Assembly: GCA_963779225.1 (NCBI GenBank)
Contig: CAVZWW010000003.1
Location: forward strand, 1,426,001 to 1,490,000
From: CAVPCZ01 sp963779225
GTDB lineage: Bacteria; Bacteroidota; Ignavibacteria; UBA10030; UBA6906
DNA: 64,000 nt
Reading direction: 5' to 3'
This document shows, piece by piece, positions 25,798 through 35,201 of this stretch. The position numbers and the translations under genes are program-made. Numbering within the stretch: position 1 is the stretch's first letter; every line of letters starts with the position of its first letter. Below the pieces are notes generated by a model, which was not told the DNA's origin, made no database searches, and saw nothing but the letters and a program-made list of their open reading frames with translations.

Positions 25798-28119
25798 CTA
25801 AGCATCCAGGCCCAGTTTCCTGATCAGGCTTATGAACCGGGGATCGGAGCGGAGCGGGTCCATTCGGGGATCTCCCTTTAGCCAGATCAGTGCGTCATTT
25901 CTATCCTCATATGCCTTTTCAAGCCAGTCAAATGCTTGGTTCTTCTTTCCCATGACACAGTAGATCAGGGCGATATCATAGGGGGGCGGATAAGTGCGCA
26001 TGGAGAGTTCATGAAGTATCGAATTCGTTTTCGTGGTTTCGCCCGCGGCTGCATATGCCCGGCCGAGCCCTGCAAGGATAGTGGGTGAATTTTCCAACCG
26101 GAGTGCTGTCTGGAGCTCGGTGATTGCGGAGGCATAGTCTCCCTTTTGGACGTACTGGTCTCCAAGGACGTAGTGGGCGAAGAAGAATGAGGGGTTCATC
26201 TCGACCGTTTTGCGGGCATTTTCAATGGCTTCGTCATACCGGTGCATGAAGAAAGCGGGAAGACCCATTTCAATGCTGATGAACGGCGAGAGCGGGTCAA
26301 GCTGCTTCGCTCGCTGCAGCTCCGCTGTGCCCTCATCGTAGCGCCCCATCCAGGTGAGGTATCTCCCGCACCAGAAGTGAGCCCATGCGAAACCCGGGTT
26401 GAGCTCAATCGCCCGGCGGAATTCGACTTCTGCTCCCGGCCAGTCAAAGTCGTAGGCCAGCTTCACAAGGGCAAGCGAGAGATGCGCCTCACTCAGCAGA
26501 CTGTCCCGTTCAAGGGCCCGCAATGCCGCCCAGCGAGATTTCTCCATCGCTTCTTTCGGGTGGAGATAGTTGTTTGATACCCAGTAGTACGCGTCGGCCA
26601 GCCCCGCGTACGCCAGTGCATAGGTGGGATCTTTTTCGATCGCCAGATTGTAGTATTCTACCGCTTTTTGAAAGCCTTCCTGCGTGAGTTTCTCTGACCA
26701 GTAACGGCCCTTAAGATACAGCTGGTAGGCCTCTGTGTCCTGGGTATAGGTTCTGGTGAGACGCCGCTGTTCGTCTCCGGACAGCTTCAGTCGCAGCCGG
26801 TCTGATATTTGTTCTGCGATTTCCTCCTGGAGTGCAAGGATATCACGGAGTTGTCGGTTATATCGTTCCCCCCAGAGCTGGGTCCCTTCACGGGCATCGA
26901 CCAGATCGGCCTGGACGGTCAGCAGGTCGCCGCGTTGCACTATTTTCCCTGTGAGCACTGCACGGACATTGAGCGCTTCTCCGACCTTTTGCGGATCCTG
27001 CTCCTTCCCCTTATAAGTGAACGCTGTCGTCCGCGCGATCACATGCAGTTGAGGAAGCTGGGAGAACCTGTTGATGAGGGTTTCTGTGAGGCCATCGCAG
27101 AGGTAATCGAGGGTGGAGTCGCCGGTCGCATTTACAAACGGTAGGAGGGCCACGGAATCGATGGCGGCGGGTCGACGGGACAGAAGGACAGTTCCTGCCA
27201 CTGCGAGAACAACGAATGCGACGGCAAGAGCTGTATTGCGGAGGAACCGTGGTCTTTTCCAGAATGGCTGCTTGCGCGCGTGCTGCACCGGCGTGCCTAA
27301 TCCGGATCCGCTTTTCAGCGATTGCAGGTCCGCGCGCATCGTCTCGACCTGCTGATATCGTTCCCGGGGGTCCTTTTGCATCGCCTTCGTGAGAATCCGC
27401 TGCAATTCGACGGGGGAATCCGGCCTCTGTGTTCCGACCGGTTCAGGTTCCGCGTTCAGAGTCTGGTAGACAATGGCCTGATCGTAGTCCCCACGAAAAG
27501 GGAGGTGCCCGGTGATCATCTCGTAAAGTATTACTCCCAGAGACCAGATGTCCGTCCGCTGGTCAATGAGTTCGCCCTTCGCCTGTTCGGGCGACATGTA
27601 GGCGACGGTGCCGGGTATTGCACCAACTTTTGTGAACATTGTGCGGCCGCTCAGCTTCGCCAGTCCGAAATCAACGATCTTGACCACACGGTCTCTGGTG
27701 ACTATGAGGTTGGCCGGCTTGATGTCCCGGTGGACAATGCCCTGCTCGTGGGCTTTGGCGAGACCCAGAGCGATCTGGATGGCGATGTCAGTCGCCTCGT
27801 CGGTCTTCAAAGGCCCGCGTTCGATCGTTTTGTCGAGCGGTTCGCCCTCCAGACATTCCATGCTGATGAACATCTGCGCGTCGTCCGTCTCCTCGATATC
27901 GTACACGACGCAGATATTGTTGTGCTGGAGTGCGGAGGCGGCCTGCGCTTCGTGAACAAATCGCTGTTTGGCTTCGGTGTCGGTGGTGAGTGCCGGGGGG
28001 AGGAATTTCAGAGCGACGGTCCGCTTCAGGCGGGTGTCTTCGGCCTTGTAGACGATCCCCATCCCGCCGCCGCCCAGCCGCTCGAGAATCCGGTAGTGTG
28101 AAATAGTCCGGCCGATCAT
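25798..28119 (-). CDS. Receptor Ser/Thr kinase with TolB-like and TPR domains (paralog 3)
   Basis: A product of 773 residues. The kinase domain has the same complete set (GGGGMG 16-21, Lys38, Asp132, Asp150). A membrane helix is at about 300-320, a TolB/FlgO-like domain at about 330-460 (VALLPFVNATGDSTLDYLCD), then TPR repeats to a closing LRSDPRFISLIRKLGL. Of the three paralogs this is the one whose outer domain is closest to the common CadC/adenylate-cyclase-type arrangement. The promoter at 28332-28360 gives a leader of about 205 nt. The two amidohydrolase genes downstream suggest that its signal could be linked to peptide or amide breakdown, which is inference from order. Confidence 0.93.
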   Translation of the reverse strand: MIGRTISHYRILERLGGGGMGIVYKAEDTRLKRTVALKFLPPALTTDTEAKQRFVHEAQAASALQHNNICVVYDIEETDDAQMFISMECLEGEPLDKTIERGPLKTDEATDIAIQIALGLAKAHEQGIVHRDIKPANLIVTRDRVVKIVDFGLAKLSGRTMFTKVGAIPGTVAYMSPEQAKGELIDQRTDIWSLGVILYEMITGHLPFRGDYDQAIVYQTLNAEPEPVGTQRPDSPVELQRILTKAMQKDPRERYQQVETMRADLQSLKSGSGLGTPVQHARKQPFWKRPRFLRNTALAVAFVVLAVAGTVLLSRRPAAIDSVALLPFVNATGDSTLDYLCDGLTETLINRFSQLPQLHVIARTTAFTYKGKEQDPQKVGEALNVRAVLTGKIVQRGDLLTVQADLVDAREGTQLWGERYNRQLRDILALQEEIAEQISDRLRLKLSGDEQRRLTRTYTQDTEAYQLYLKGRYWSEKLTQEGFQKAVEYYNLAIEKDPTYALAYAGLADAYYWVSNNYLHPKEAMEKSRWAALRALERDSLLSEAHLSLALVKLAYDFDWPGAEVEFRRAIELNPGFAWAHFWCGRYLTWMGRYDEGTAELQRAKQLDPLSPFISIEMGLPAFFMHRYDEAIENARKTVEMNPSFFFAHYVLGDQYVQKGDYASAITELQTALRLENSPTILAGLGRAYAAAGETTKTNSILHELSMRTYPPPYDIALIYCVMGKKNQAFDWLEKAYEDRNDALIWLKGDPRMDPLRSDPRFISLIRKLGLDA

Positions 28120-28331
28120 AACGACGCCTCCCGCAGAAAGAGGGCGGGAGCCTCAAAATCATACCCACTCGTCCACTTTGTGGGGAGGGTCGGTGATTGT
28201 GGGATTGACATTGCCCGGATGTGCAAGAATCTCAAGAGAATTGTGTGACGATGAGACGACGCTGACATCCATGGGAAGATTACCGGGGTGTGAACAATCG
28301 CTACAGGACAAACGTCTCAACAGCACGACAC

Positions 28332-28360
28332 AATGTAGGAGAGAGGAGGCCGAGAGTCAA
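28332..28360 (-). promoter_or_regulatory. Promoter TTGACT-17-TACATT for kinase paralog 3
   Basis: The minus strand reads TTGACTCTCG, 17-bp spacer, TACATTGTG. It overlaps the edge of the TPR remnant that begins at 28356 on the other strand. Confidence 0.78.
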
Positions 28361-28493
28361 GGCAGTCACGCTCAGCCCGAACGATGGATTCGTTCGGACT
28401 CTATACAGCTGGATGCTTATGGCCGAAGGGCGTTTCAAAGATGGAATCAGGGAAACGCAGAGGATCCTGGAAATGCCCCCCCCAGCCCGGTAG
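28356..28493 (+). pseudogene. Remnant of a TPR repeat from a receptor-type gene
   Basis: One frame reads KAVTLSPNDGFVRTLYSWML then MAEGRFKDGIRETQRILEM before meeting a run of eight C and a stop. This is a single well-formed TPR unit of the kind found in the C-terminal halves of the kinase receptors (compare AERALELxPxxx...W-L...GRFDEAI). No start, signal or kinase part is attached, so it is a leftover. It points opposite to paralog 3. The poly-C run may mark a frameshift. Confidence 0.6.
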
Positions 28494-28649
28494 CCCCATC
28501 TCCCACACTCGATTCTGATCGCCGGACAGAAGATTCCACATCTTTTGTCTCTTGCGGCCCTTCTCACGAAAGCCGGTCACCGCACAGGCGTTGTGTCCGG
28601 AGGGAGAGATGGACTTCCTCAGCAGACATCAACTTCAGTCCCGTATCAG

Positions 28650-30092
28650 TCAATGCGTGGTGCGTTCGGATCTCAATCTCTGCAGCACATCCTTGTTCAC
28701 AGGGTAGAGACGAATCAAGGCCAGCGAAATCAGCGAGACACAGGGTCCTGCCAGCAATGTCACCGCACACAGTCTCCAGAGCGTCTCGGGACTTTGCACA
28801 ATCTCCTTCCCCGGTTCGAAACCTATCAATGTGAGACCGTATCCGCTGATGAGGACTGCAAGGGAGATGGCGCATTTTTGGGCGAAGCTGTAAACGGCCG
28901 CATACGCACCATCCTTGTTGATTCCTGTTCTGATCTCGTTGATCTCGGAGATGTCGGCCATCATGGAGGTCGCGGTGGGGAATATGATACCATTGCCCAG
29001 CCAGTACAGGCCGTGAAAGATGGCGAATATGATGAAGGCATACGGAACAGTCCATGTCAAGAACGAAGCAGACTGTCCGGGAATCAATATTCCCGTCAGG
29101 AAGAGAACCGCCAGCAAGAAATTGCATCCGACACTCAACAACCCTCCGAACGTCACGGCGCCTTTCTTTTCCAGTTTCTTCGTCAGGAAAGCCGCCACCA
29201 GTCCACCGGTGCCGCAACCGATCATGCTCCCGCTGTGCGTCAACGATTTCTCAATGCCGCTGAATCTCATGAAATGCTCATAGAGATACATTTGCAGCGA
29301 GCTGACCAGGGCAATCCCCACGGTCACAACGACGATGAACACAAATACGTAACGGGGATAGAAATCAGAGACGATCTCCTTCATGTCTTTGAAGAACCCC
29401 CTGATGGTGTTCCCTTCGGTCACGATCTGTCTGCTGTCCTTCATATACTTCTTTGTCGCCACAAGAACAAAAAGTATGCACAGGAGTGCAACGACGGCAA
29501 AACTCTCTCCCATCTGCAAATAATTCCCCTCGACAGCGGTTGCTCTGACCGGTTCATTGTTGGAAAAGAAGATCGCCCAGGCCAGTCCGGGACCAAGCAC
29601 GTTCGCCACCATGTTCATGGCCAGCCTGATGCCCTGAAGCTTCACCCTGCCGCTGTAATCGGTGCATATCTCAAATCCCAGTGCCGTGTAAGGGATCCAA
29701 AACACGGTTATCGCGGTTCTCTGGAGCAGATTGATGACCAGGAGATACCAGAACAACATCTGAGCACTACTCTTGAAGACGTCGGGGACATACCAGAGAA
29801 AAATATACGTGGCAATTACTGCAAGGCCCCCCAACAGAATCCAGGGGTGCCTTCGTCCGAATCTGCTTTTTGTGTTATCCGTGATATGCCCCATTACTGG
29901 ATCGGTAACGGCATCCCAGAAAATCGCCAGCGACATGGCGATACCGGCGGTGGAATGCTGCAGCCCCAGGGCATCCGTATAGTACAGCATCGCAAAGCCA
30001 AAGAGCGAGTTCATGATCAGGGAATTGGCGCACTCCCCGACAGAATAGTTGATCATATTTGCGCGTGAGCAGGGTTCTGCTTGTTCTGACAT
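28650..30092 (-). CDS. GPH-family (melibiose-type) sugar:cation symporter
   Basis: A product of 480 residues with about twelve membrane segments. The diagnostic loop of the glycoside-pentoside-hexuronide family is present near the N-terminus: WDAVTDPVMGHITDNTKSRF followed by GRRHPWIL. The family imports sugars or sugar acids with sodium or protons. The ATG at 30092 has AGGA upstream; a longer frame from 30254 has a charged, non-conserved N-terminus and is rejected. The promoter at 30305-30333 lies back to back with that of the NCS1-type transporter, so two different transporters flank one control region. A role in importing pectin-derived sugars is inferred from the neighbouring GH78 gene. 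Confidence 0.88.
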   Translation of the reverse strand: MSEQAEPCSRANMINYSVGECANSLIMNSLFGFAMLYYTDALGLQHSTAGIAMSLAIFWDAVTDPVMGHITDNTKSRFGRRHPWILLGGLAVIATYIFLWYVPDVFKSSAQMLFWYLLVINLLQRTAITVFWIPYTALGFEICTDYSGRVKLQGIRLAMNMVANVLGPGLAWAIFFSNNEPVRATAVEGNYLQMGESFAVVALLCILFVLVATKKYMKDSRQIVTEGNTIRGFFKDMKEIVSDFYPRYVFVFIVVVTVGIALVSSLQMYLYEHFMRFSGIEKSLTHSGSMIGCGTGGLVAAFLTKKLEKKGAVTFGGLLSVGCNFLLAVLFLTGILIPGQSASFLTWTVPYAFIIFAIFHGLYWLGNGIIFPTATSMMADISEINEIRTGINKDGAYAAVYSFAQKCAISLAVLISGYGLTLIGFEPGKEIVQSPETLWRLCAVTLLAGPCVSLISLALIRLYPVNKDVLQRLRSERTTH

Positions 30093-30304
30093 ATGTGCTA
30101 TTCCTGCAAAATGGGGAGAGACCTTCAGACAGACACACGCGAAGGTATGACGCAGGACCGGCTCCCGGCGGCACCCGGCAAGGACCGACGATTCGTGTCG
30201 GCTCGCACCGGGTGGAGAAGAACGTGAGGATGACACCTTCTCGGTTCGTTGCACTTCGCAGGGCGGGTGCAGCGTTGCTCGGGGTGATACGGTTGGTCTG
30301 GGAA

Positions 30305-30333
30305 AAGATACGGCGGGGGAATGCCAGAGTCAA
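30305..30333 (-). promoter_or_regulatory. Promoter TTGACT-17-TATCTT for the GPH symporter
   Basis: The minus strand reads TTGACTCTGG, 17-bp spacer, TATCTTTTC. Only 12 bp separate its -35 box from that of the opposing promoter at 30346-30374. Confidence 0.8.
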
Positions 30334-30345
30334 ATTGTCGATTGG

Positions 30346-30374
30346 TTGCAATTGGAAATCCGGGTGAGTATATT
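30346..30374 (+). promoter_or_regulatory. Promoter TTGCAA-17-TATATT for the NCS1-rhamnosidase operon
   Basis: TTGCAA, 17-bp spacer, TATATT, with the transporter ATG only about 23 bp beyond the -10 box. The -35 box is weaker than in the other sites, which fits a promoter that needs an activator. Confidence 0.55.
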
Positions 30375-30396
30375 CTGCGAACATTGGCCAGTTTCT

Positions 30397-31791
30397 ATGC
30401 AGAACAACCCCTCCTCCGGCGAGTTCGAGCGGGAAGCGGTCCCGCCCGGACAACTCAAGAGCCTCCGCAGCATCATCGGCATGTATGCTGGAGAACATGT
30501 CGCCGGTACGGAGTTCATGATCGGCCCCCTCTTTCTTGCCGCCGGCGTGAGCGCCTTCGATCTCGTTGTGGGACTGTTCATCGGGAATCTCCTTGCCGTC
30601 CTCAGCTGGGCCCTGATCTGTGCCCCCGTCGCCACGGGGCTCAGGCTTACGCTGTACTACAAACTCGAACAAATCTGTGGAACACGGCTGGTCCTCATCT
30701 ATAACCTGGCGAACGGCGCGCTCTTTTGTTTCCTTGCGGGTGCAATGATCGCCGTGTCTGCTACTGCTGTCGGCCTACCGCTTTCCATGCCGATGCCTGC
30801 ACTCAATGACTGGCTCCCCACGAGCATGATGTGGATTCTCGTGGTCGTTGCGGTCGGGGCGGTCTTTTCATTCGTTGCCGCCAAAGGGTACAACGCCATG
30901 GCACGTGTGGCTGCCACGTCCGTGCCCTGGATGTTCCTCGTGTTCCTTGCGTGCGGTATCATTGCCCTCCGACAGCTCGGCGTTACTACACCGTGGGACT
31001 TCTGGTCGGTTGCGCAGGAGAATATCTGGAAGGGGGGAGACCCGTTGCCGGGACAGACCAAATTCACTTTCTGGCACGTGGTCTTCTTTGCCTGGTTCTG
31101 CAACGCGGCAATGCATATGGGAATGGCCGACCTGTCTATCCTTCGCTATGCGAAACGCTGGCACCATGGTTTTGCTTCGGCAGCCGGCATGTTTGTGGGG
31201 CATTACCTGGCGTGGATCTGTGCATCGCTTCTCTATGCCGTTCAGCTTGCCCGCGATCCTTCCGACACCGCCGTTGCCCCCGGGCCCATGGCCTACGGAG
31301 CCGTGGGGCTATCGGGACTCGTCTGTGTTGTGCTTGCCGGGTGGACGACTGCGAACCCGACAATCTACAGAGCAGGCCTGGCTTTTCAGGCAATCGTCCC
31401 TTCGATATCACGGTTCAAGGTCACGTTGTTTGCGGGGGCAATAGCAACCACCGGCGCAATCTTTCCGGCCCTGGCGATGAAGCTCCTGGACTTCGTCGGG
31501 TTCTACGGGACGATTCTGATGCCCATGGGAGCGGTGATTGCCGTGGACTACTACATATTTGGCAGGCTCGGACTGACCTCGGACTTTGCGAAGCGGTCGG
31601 GGGGCACATTCAACATTGCTGCAGGCGCGGCATGGCTCGTGGCACTTGCCACGTGCGGACTCCTTAACAGGTTCGCCGGCGTTCAGATCTACTTTCTCGC
31701 TCTTCCCGGCTGGTTGACGGCGGGCATTCTGTATCTCCTGCTGAGTGCTCTCGTCCAGCGCCGCTTCCACAACAACCTGTCAGTGTTATGA
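30397..31791 (+). CDS. NCS1-family (purine/cytosine permease-like) transporter
   Basis: A product of 464 residues with about twelve membrane helices. The first helix has the NCS1 character (MYAGEHVAGTEFMIGPLFLA then VVGLFIGNLLAVLSW), and the later GLSGLVCVVLAGWTTANPTI matches the conserved helix around the substrate site. Known members carry nucleobases, hydantoins, allantoin or thiamine with sodium or protons. Here the next genes are a microprotein and a GH78 rhamnosidase, so a sugar or glycoside substrate is possible; that is inference. The leader is very short and no Shine-Dalgarno is visible. The stop codon overlaps the start of the microprotein gene (ATGA). Confidence 0.83.
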   Translation: MQNNPSSGEFEREAVPPGQLKSLRSIIGMYAGEHVAGTEFMIGPLFLAAGVSAFDLVVGLFIGNLLAVLSWALICAPVATGLRLTLYYKLEQICGTRLVLIYNLANGALFCFLAGAMIAVSATAVGLPLSMPMPALNDWLPTSMMWILVVVAVGAVFSFVAAKGYNAMARVAATSVPWMFLVFLACGIIALRQLGVTTPWDFWSVAQENIWKGGDPLPGQTKFTFWHVVFFAWFCNAAMHMGMADLSILRYAKRWHHGFASAAGMFVGHYLAWICASLLYAVQLARDPSDTAVAPGPMAYGAVGLSGLVCVVLAGWTTANPTIYRAGLAFQAIVPSISRFKVTLFAGAIATTGAIFPALAMKLLDFVGFYGTILMPMGAVIAVDYYIFGRLGLTSDFAKRSGGTFNIAAGAAWLVALATCGLLNRFAGVQIYFLALPGWLTAGILYLLLSALVQRRFHNNLSVL

Positions 31792-31967
31792 AAACCATCT
31801 TTCTTGCCTCGGCTGTAACCGGGATGGCCCTCACGATCATTCCGCCAATCCTGTATTTTGCATGGACACTCGATCTCCTGAGAATCCAGCAGCTCATGAC
31901 CTTCGGCATGATATTCTGGTTTGCCGGAGATGTTTCCCGGGTGATTGCCCGGCGCAGACGCCAATGA
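31788..31967 (+). CDS. 59-residue two-helix membrane microprotein coupled to the transporter
   Basis: A short gene of 59 residues starting MKTIFLASAVTGMALTIIPP and ending in a basic RRRRQ tail. Two hydrophobic helices (about 4-27 and 35-52) are rich in aromatic residues (ILYFAW, MIFWFAG), with the positive tail suited to the cytoplasm. The ATG overlaps the transporter stop as ATGA, and the GH78 gene begins 13 nt after it, so the three are very likely one operon. From memory, small proteins of this look follow sodium- or NCS1-type transporters in other bacteria, but I cannot confirm it. A role as a small subunit or stability factor of the permease is my inference. Confidence 0.75.
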   Translation: MKTIFLASAVTGMALTIIPPILYFAWTLDLLRIQQLMTFGMIFWFAGDVSRVIARRRRQ

Positions 31968-31979
31968 TGAGAGGCGACA

Positions 31980-34900
31980 ATGTGCACGACACGCTTCACC
32001 AGGATCTCCATCCTGGTCATTTTGCTCGCAACTGAAATAGGAATATCTTCCGGATCAAACATGATTACTCCATCGCAGCTCACCTCTGAGTTCAAAACGG
32101 ATCCCCTCGGCCTCGACACCCGGCAACCACGTCTCGGCTGGGTGCTCGAATCAGCCGAACGCGGTGCCTCGCAGACCGCATACCGCATTCTCGTCTCCAG
32201 CACGGCGGCATTGCTCGCCGCCGATACAGGAGACCTCTGGGACAGCGGGAAAATGTCCGGAGACCGCACGGGATCGATAAGGTACGAAGGCCGGCCGCTC
32301 GCTTCGCACCAGATGTGCTTCTGGAAAGTAATGGCCTGGGAGGGGGACACACCCGGTCCCTGGAGCAAGCCGGCCTTCTGGTCGATGGGGATTCTCACAC
32401 AAGGAGAATGGCACGCCGTGTGGATCGGACATGATGCTCCGCGGCGCAATGAACAGCCTGCGGCCTTTGTCACGGCACGATGGATCTGGCATGCGGCCGA
32501 CAAGGCGTTAAACGCCCCTCCAGGCAGTCGCTTCTTTGTGCGTGTTCTTGAGATCGGCAGCGGGATTACTTCCGCTGATCTTGCCTTGACTGCAGACGAC
32601 CGGTTCACCCTGTTCGTCAACGGGAAGAAGGTCGCTTCCTCTTCCTCAGGGCCCGGAGCGTGGAAGACCCCTCAGCGAACCGATATCTCCTCACTGCTTG
32701 TCTCCGGGAAGAATGTCTTCTATGTCGAGGCGGAGAATTCATCACAAGGACCGGCGGGACTGCTGTTCTGGCTCCGGCTCATGTACAAGAACGGGACAGC
32801 CGAAACCCTCGTGAGTGACAGGTCATGGTTTTCTTCGGAAGTTCCCCTCGCGCGCTGGAAAACAGAAGGACCGGACTCCGGTGAGGGGAAGGCTGCCGGG
32901 GAGGTTGGCGTCATTGGTTCTCCCCCGTGGGGAGTTCTGGATGGCAGCATGCTCCTCCTTCCTCCCCCCCGGTACCTGGGGACAGCGTTGAGCGTTGCGA
33001 AACCGGTCTGCCGCGCAGTGTTGTATGCCACCGCCCTCGGCCTCTGTGATGTCTACCTCAACGGCAGCCGGGTGAGCGACGACTATTTTACGCCGGGTTG
33101 GACGGACTACGCGAAGCGAGTCTATTACCGGGCGTACGACGTGACAAAGATGCTGCACAAAGGGGCCAATACATGGGGTGCCATCCTGGCTGATGGGTGG
33201 TTTAGCGGCTACGTGGGATGGGGTCTTCAACGCGACCACTACGGCACAAAAACCCGGTTCCGCGCCCAGCTGCACATAGAGTATGCTGACGGATCGACGG
33301 AAGACCTGGGTACGGGATCGGATTGGATGGCATGGGCTGGTCCTACGGTCGAAGCGGACTTTCTCATGGGGGAGACCTTCGATGCACGATTGACGGACAG
33401 GAGTTTTCCTGAAGTGATCGCCGGAGAGCCCGTGGATGCAGGTGCCGATCTGCATCCGCTGCTTGAAGCGCATCCGGGCCCGGCGGTGCGCTCGTTCGCG
33501 GAGCTGTCTCCTGAATCATACAGGCTTGTCGCACCCGACACCTGGGTCTTCGATCTGGGCCAGAATTTCGCCGGTGTTGTTCGTCTGCGGGTGCGCGGCG
33601 CAGCCGGCCAAGCGATCAGGCTGAGATTCGCGGAACGGCTGAACCCTGAGGGCACACTCTATACAGAAAATCTGCGCAGCGCCCGGGCCATCGACACGTA
33701 CATTTGCAGAGGAGTCGGAGAGGAAACCTGGCAGCCCCGGTTCACTTTTCATGGATTTCAGTATGTCGAAGTCAGCGGCTTGAGCGAACCGCCGGATCCA
33801 AGCACGATTACCGGTATCGCATTGAGCAGCGCAACCCCTCCAGCGGGAACCTTTGAATGTTCCGATCCGATGGTGAACAAACTTCACAGCAACATTGTCT
33901 GGACACAAAGGGCCAATTTCATCGACGTTCCTACCGATTGCCCCCAGCGCGATGAGCGGCTGGGCTGGACCGGCGACGCGCATGTGTACATCCGTTCTGC
34001 CTGTCTGAATGCCGACGTCCAGGCGTTCTTCCACAAGTGGATCGTCGATCTGACTGATGCACAGCGTGCGGACGGACAATTCCCGATGGTTGCCCCGCTG
34101 AAAGTGGCCGATGGAGACGGCGGACCTGCCTGGGCTGACGCGGGGGTGATCTGCCCGTGGACCATCTACGAGGTGTACGGGGACCGGGATATTCTGGAAG
34201 AACACTATCCGGCGATGGTGAAGTTCGTAGAATTTTGCAGAGGGCGATCGACCCCCGACCTGTTGCCGCCGGCGAAATTTCATTGTTTCGGCGACTGGCT
34301 GAATATCGAAGCCGAGACCCCGCATGATGTGATCTTTATCAGCTACTTCGCACGATGCACGCGGTTGCTCTCACAGACAGCCGAAGTTCTTGGCAAGGGG
34401 GGCGAGGCGGACCGGTACCGTTTGCTTTTTGAGCATATAAAGAAGGCCTTTGTCACCGCGTACGTAGATACCCAGGGACGCGTCAAAGGACACACGCAGA
34501 CCGCGTACGTGCTAGCCCTGGCATCCGGGTTGCTGGATGGAGAGGCCGGGAAGCTGGCAGCCCGTCACCTGATCGCGGACATTGAATCGCGCGGATGGCG
34601 TCTCTCAACGGGGTTTGTCGGGACGAAAGACCTGATGCTTGTCCTGTCTGCCATGGGAAGAAACGATGTCGCCTACCGGCTTCTCCAGAACGAGGTGTTC
34701 CCTTCGTGGGGATTCACGATCCGCCACGGCGCAACCAGTATCTGGGAACGATGGGACGGGTGGACTCCGGAGAAGGGTTTTCAGGACTCCGGCATGAACT
34801 CGTTTGCACACTATGCCTTCGGTGCGGTGTACCAGTGGATGGTGGAGAATATCGGCGGAATCCGTAGTGATGGTCCGGGTTTCCGAAAGCTGGTGATTGC

Positions 34901-35192
34901 ACCGCAACCGGGCGGGACACTCACGTGGGCGCATGTGAAATATCGCTCTGTTGCCGGCCCGGTGTCGACCGCGTGGAGGATTACCGACGGCCGCATGACA
35001 GTGAACGTGACCATTCCGGCCAACACCCGCGCGACGATTCAACTTCCCGGCGTCGGTGGTGAGGTGCTGGAGTCAGGCGCATCTGCGAAGCGGACGAGAG
35101 GTCTGTCAATGCTGAAGGAAGGGGTATTCGATGCAGCGTCAGGAGCATATGAGTTTGTCTATCCGTACCGCGAAAACATCGGCAGTCGCTGA
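31980..35192 (+). CDS. GH78 alpha-L-rhamnosidase
   Basis: A product of 1070 residues with a signal peptide (about 1-25). The order follows bacterial GH78 enzymes: N-terminal Fn3/beta-sandwich parts (30-300, including PLGLDTRQPRLGWVL), a carbohydrate-binding-like domain (about 300-560), the alpha/alpha catalytic barrel (about 610-960) and a C-terminal beta sandwich. Catalytic motif DCPQRDERLGWTGD covers residues 653-666, with Asp653, Asp658 and Glu659 among the conserved acids, and the base is probably Glu923 in SIWERWD. It releases terminal L-rhamnose from pectin side chains or plant glycosides in the periplasm or outside. Length is usual for the family. Confidence 0.93.
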   Translation: MCTTRFTRISILVILLATEIGISSGSNMITPSQLTSEFKTDPLGLDTRQPRLGWVLESAERGASQTAYRILVSSTAALLAADTGDLWDSGKMSGDRTGSIRYEGRPLASHQMCFWKVMAWEGDTPGPWSKPAFWSMGILTQGEWHAVWIGHDAPRRNEQPAAFVTARWIWHAADKALNAPPGSRFFVRVLEIGSGITSADLALTADDRFTLFVNGKKVASSSSGPGAWKTPQRTDISSLLVSGKNVFYVEAENSSQGPAGLLFWLRLMYKNGTAETLVSDRSWFSSEVPLARWKTEGPDSGEGKAAGEVGVIGSPPWGVLDGSMLLLPPPRYLGTALSVAKPVCRAVLYATALGLCDVYLNGSRVSDDYFTPGWTDYAKRVYYRAYDVTKMLHKGANTWGAILADGWFSGYVGWGLQRDHYGTKTRFRAQLHIEYADGSTEDLGTGSDWMAWAGPTVEADFLMGETFDARLTDRSFPEVIAGEPVDAGADLHPLLEAHPGPAVRSFAELSPESYRLVAPDTWVFDLGQNFAGVVRLRVRGAAGQAIRLRFAERLNPEGTLYTENLRSARAIDTYICRGVGEETWQPRFTFHGFQYVEVSGLSEPPDPSTITGIALSSATPPAGTFECSDPMVNKLHSNIVWTQRANFIDVPTDCPQRDERLGWTGDAHVYIRSACLNADVQAFFHKWIVDLTDAQRADGQFPMVAPLKVADGDGGPAWADAGVICPWTIYEVYGDRDILEEHYPAMVKFVEFCRGRSTPDLLPPAKFHCFGDWLNIEAETPHDVIFISYFARCTRLLSQTAEVLGKGGEADRYRLLFEHIKKAFVTAYVDTQGRVKGHTQTAYVLALASGLLDGEAGKLAARHLIADIESRGWRLSTGFVGTKDLMLVLSAMGRNDVAYRLLQNEVFPSWGFTIRHGATSIWERWDGWTPEKGFQDSGMNSFAHYAFGAVYQWMVENIGGIRSDGPGFRKLVIAPQPGGTLTWAHVKYRSVAGPVSTAWRITDGRMTVNVTIPANTRATIQLPGVGGEVLESGASAKRTRGLSMLKEGVFDAASGAYEFVYPYRENIGSR

Positions 35193-35201
35193 GCGTCTCT
35201 G

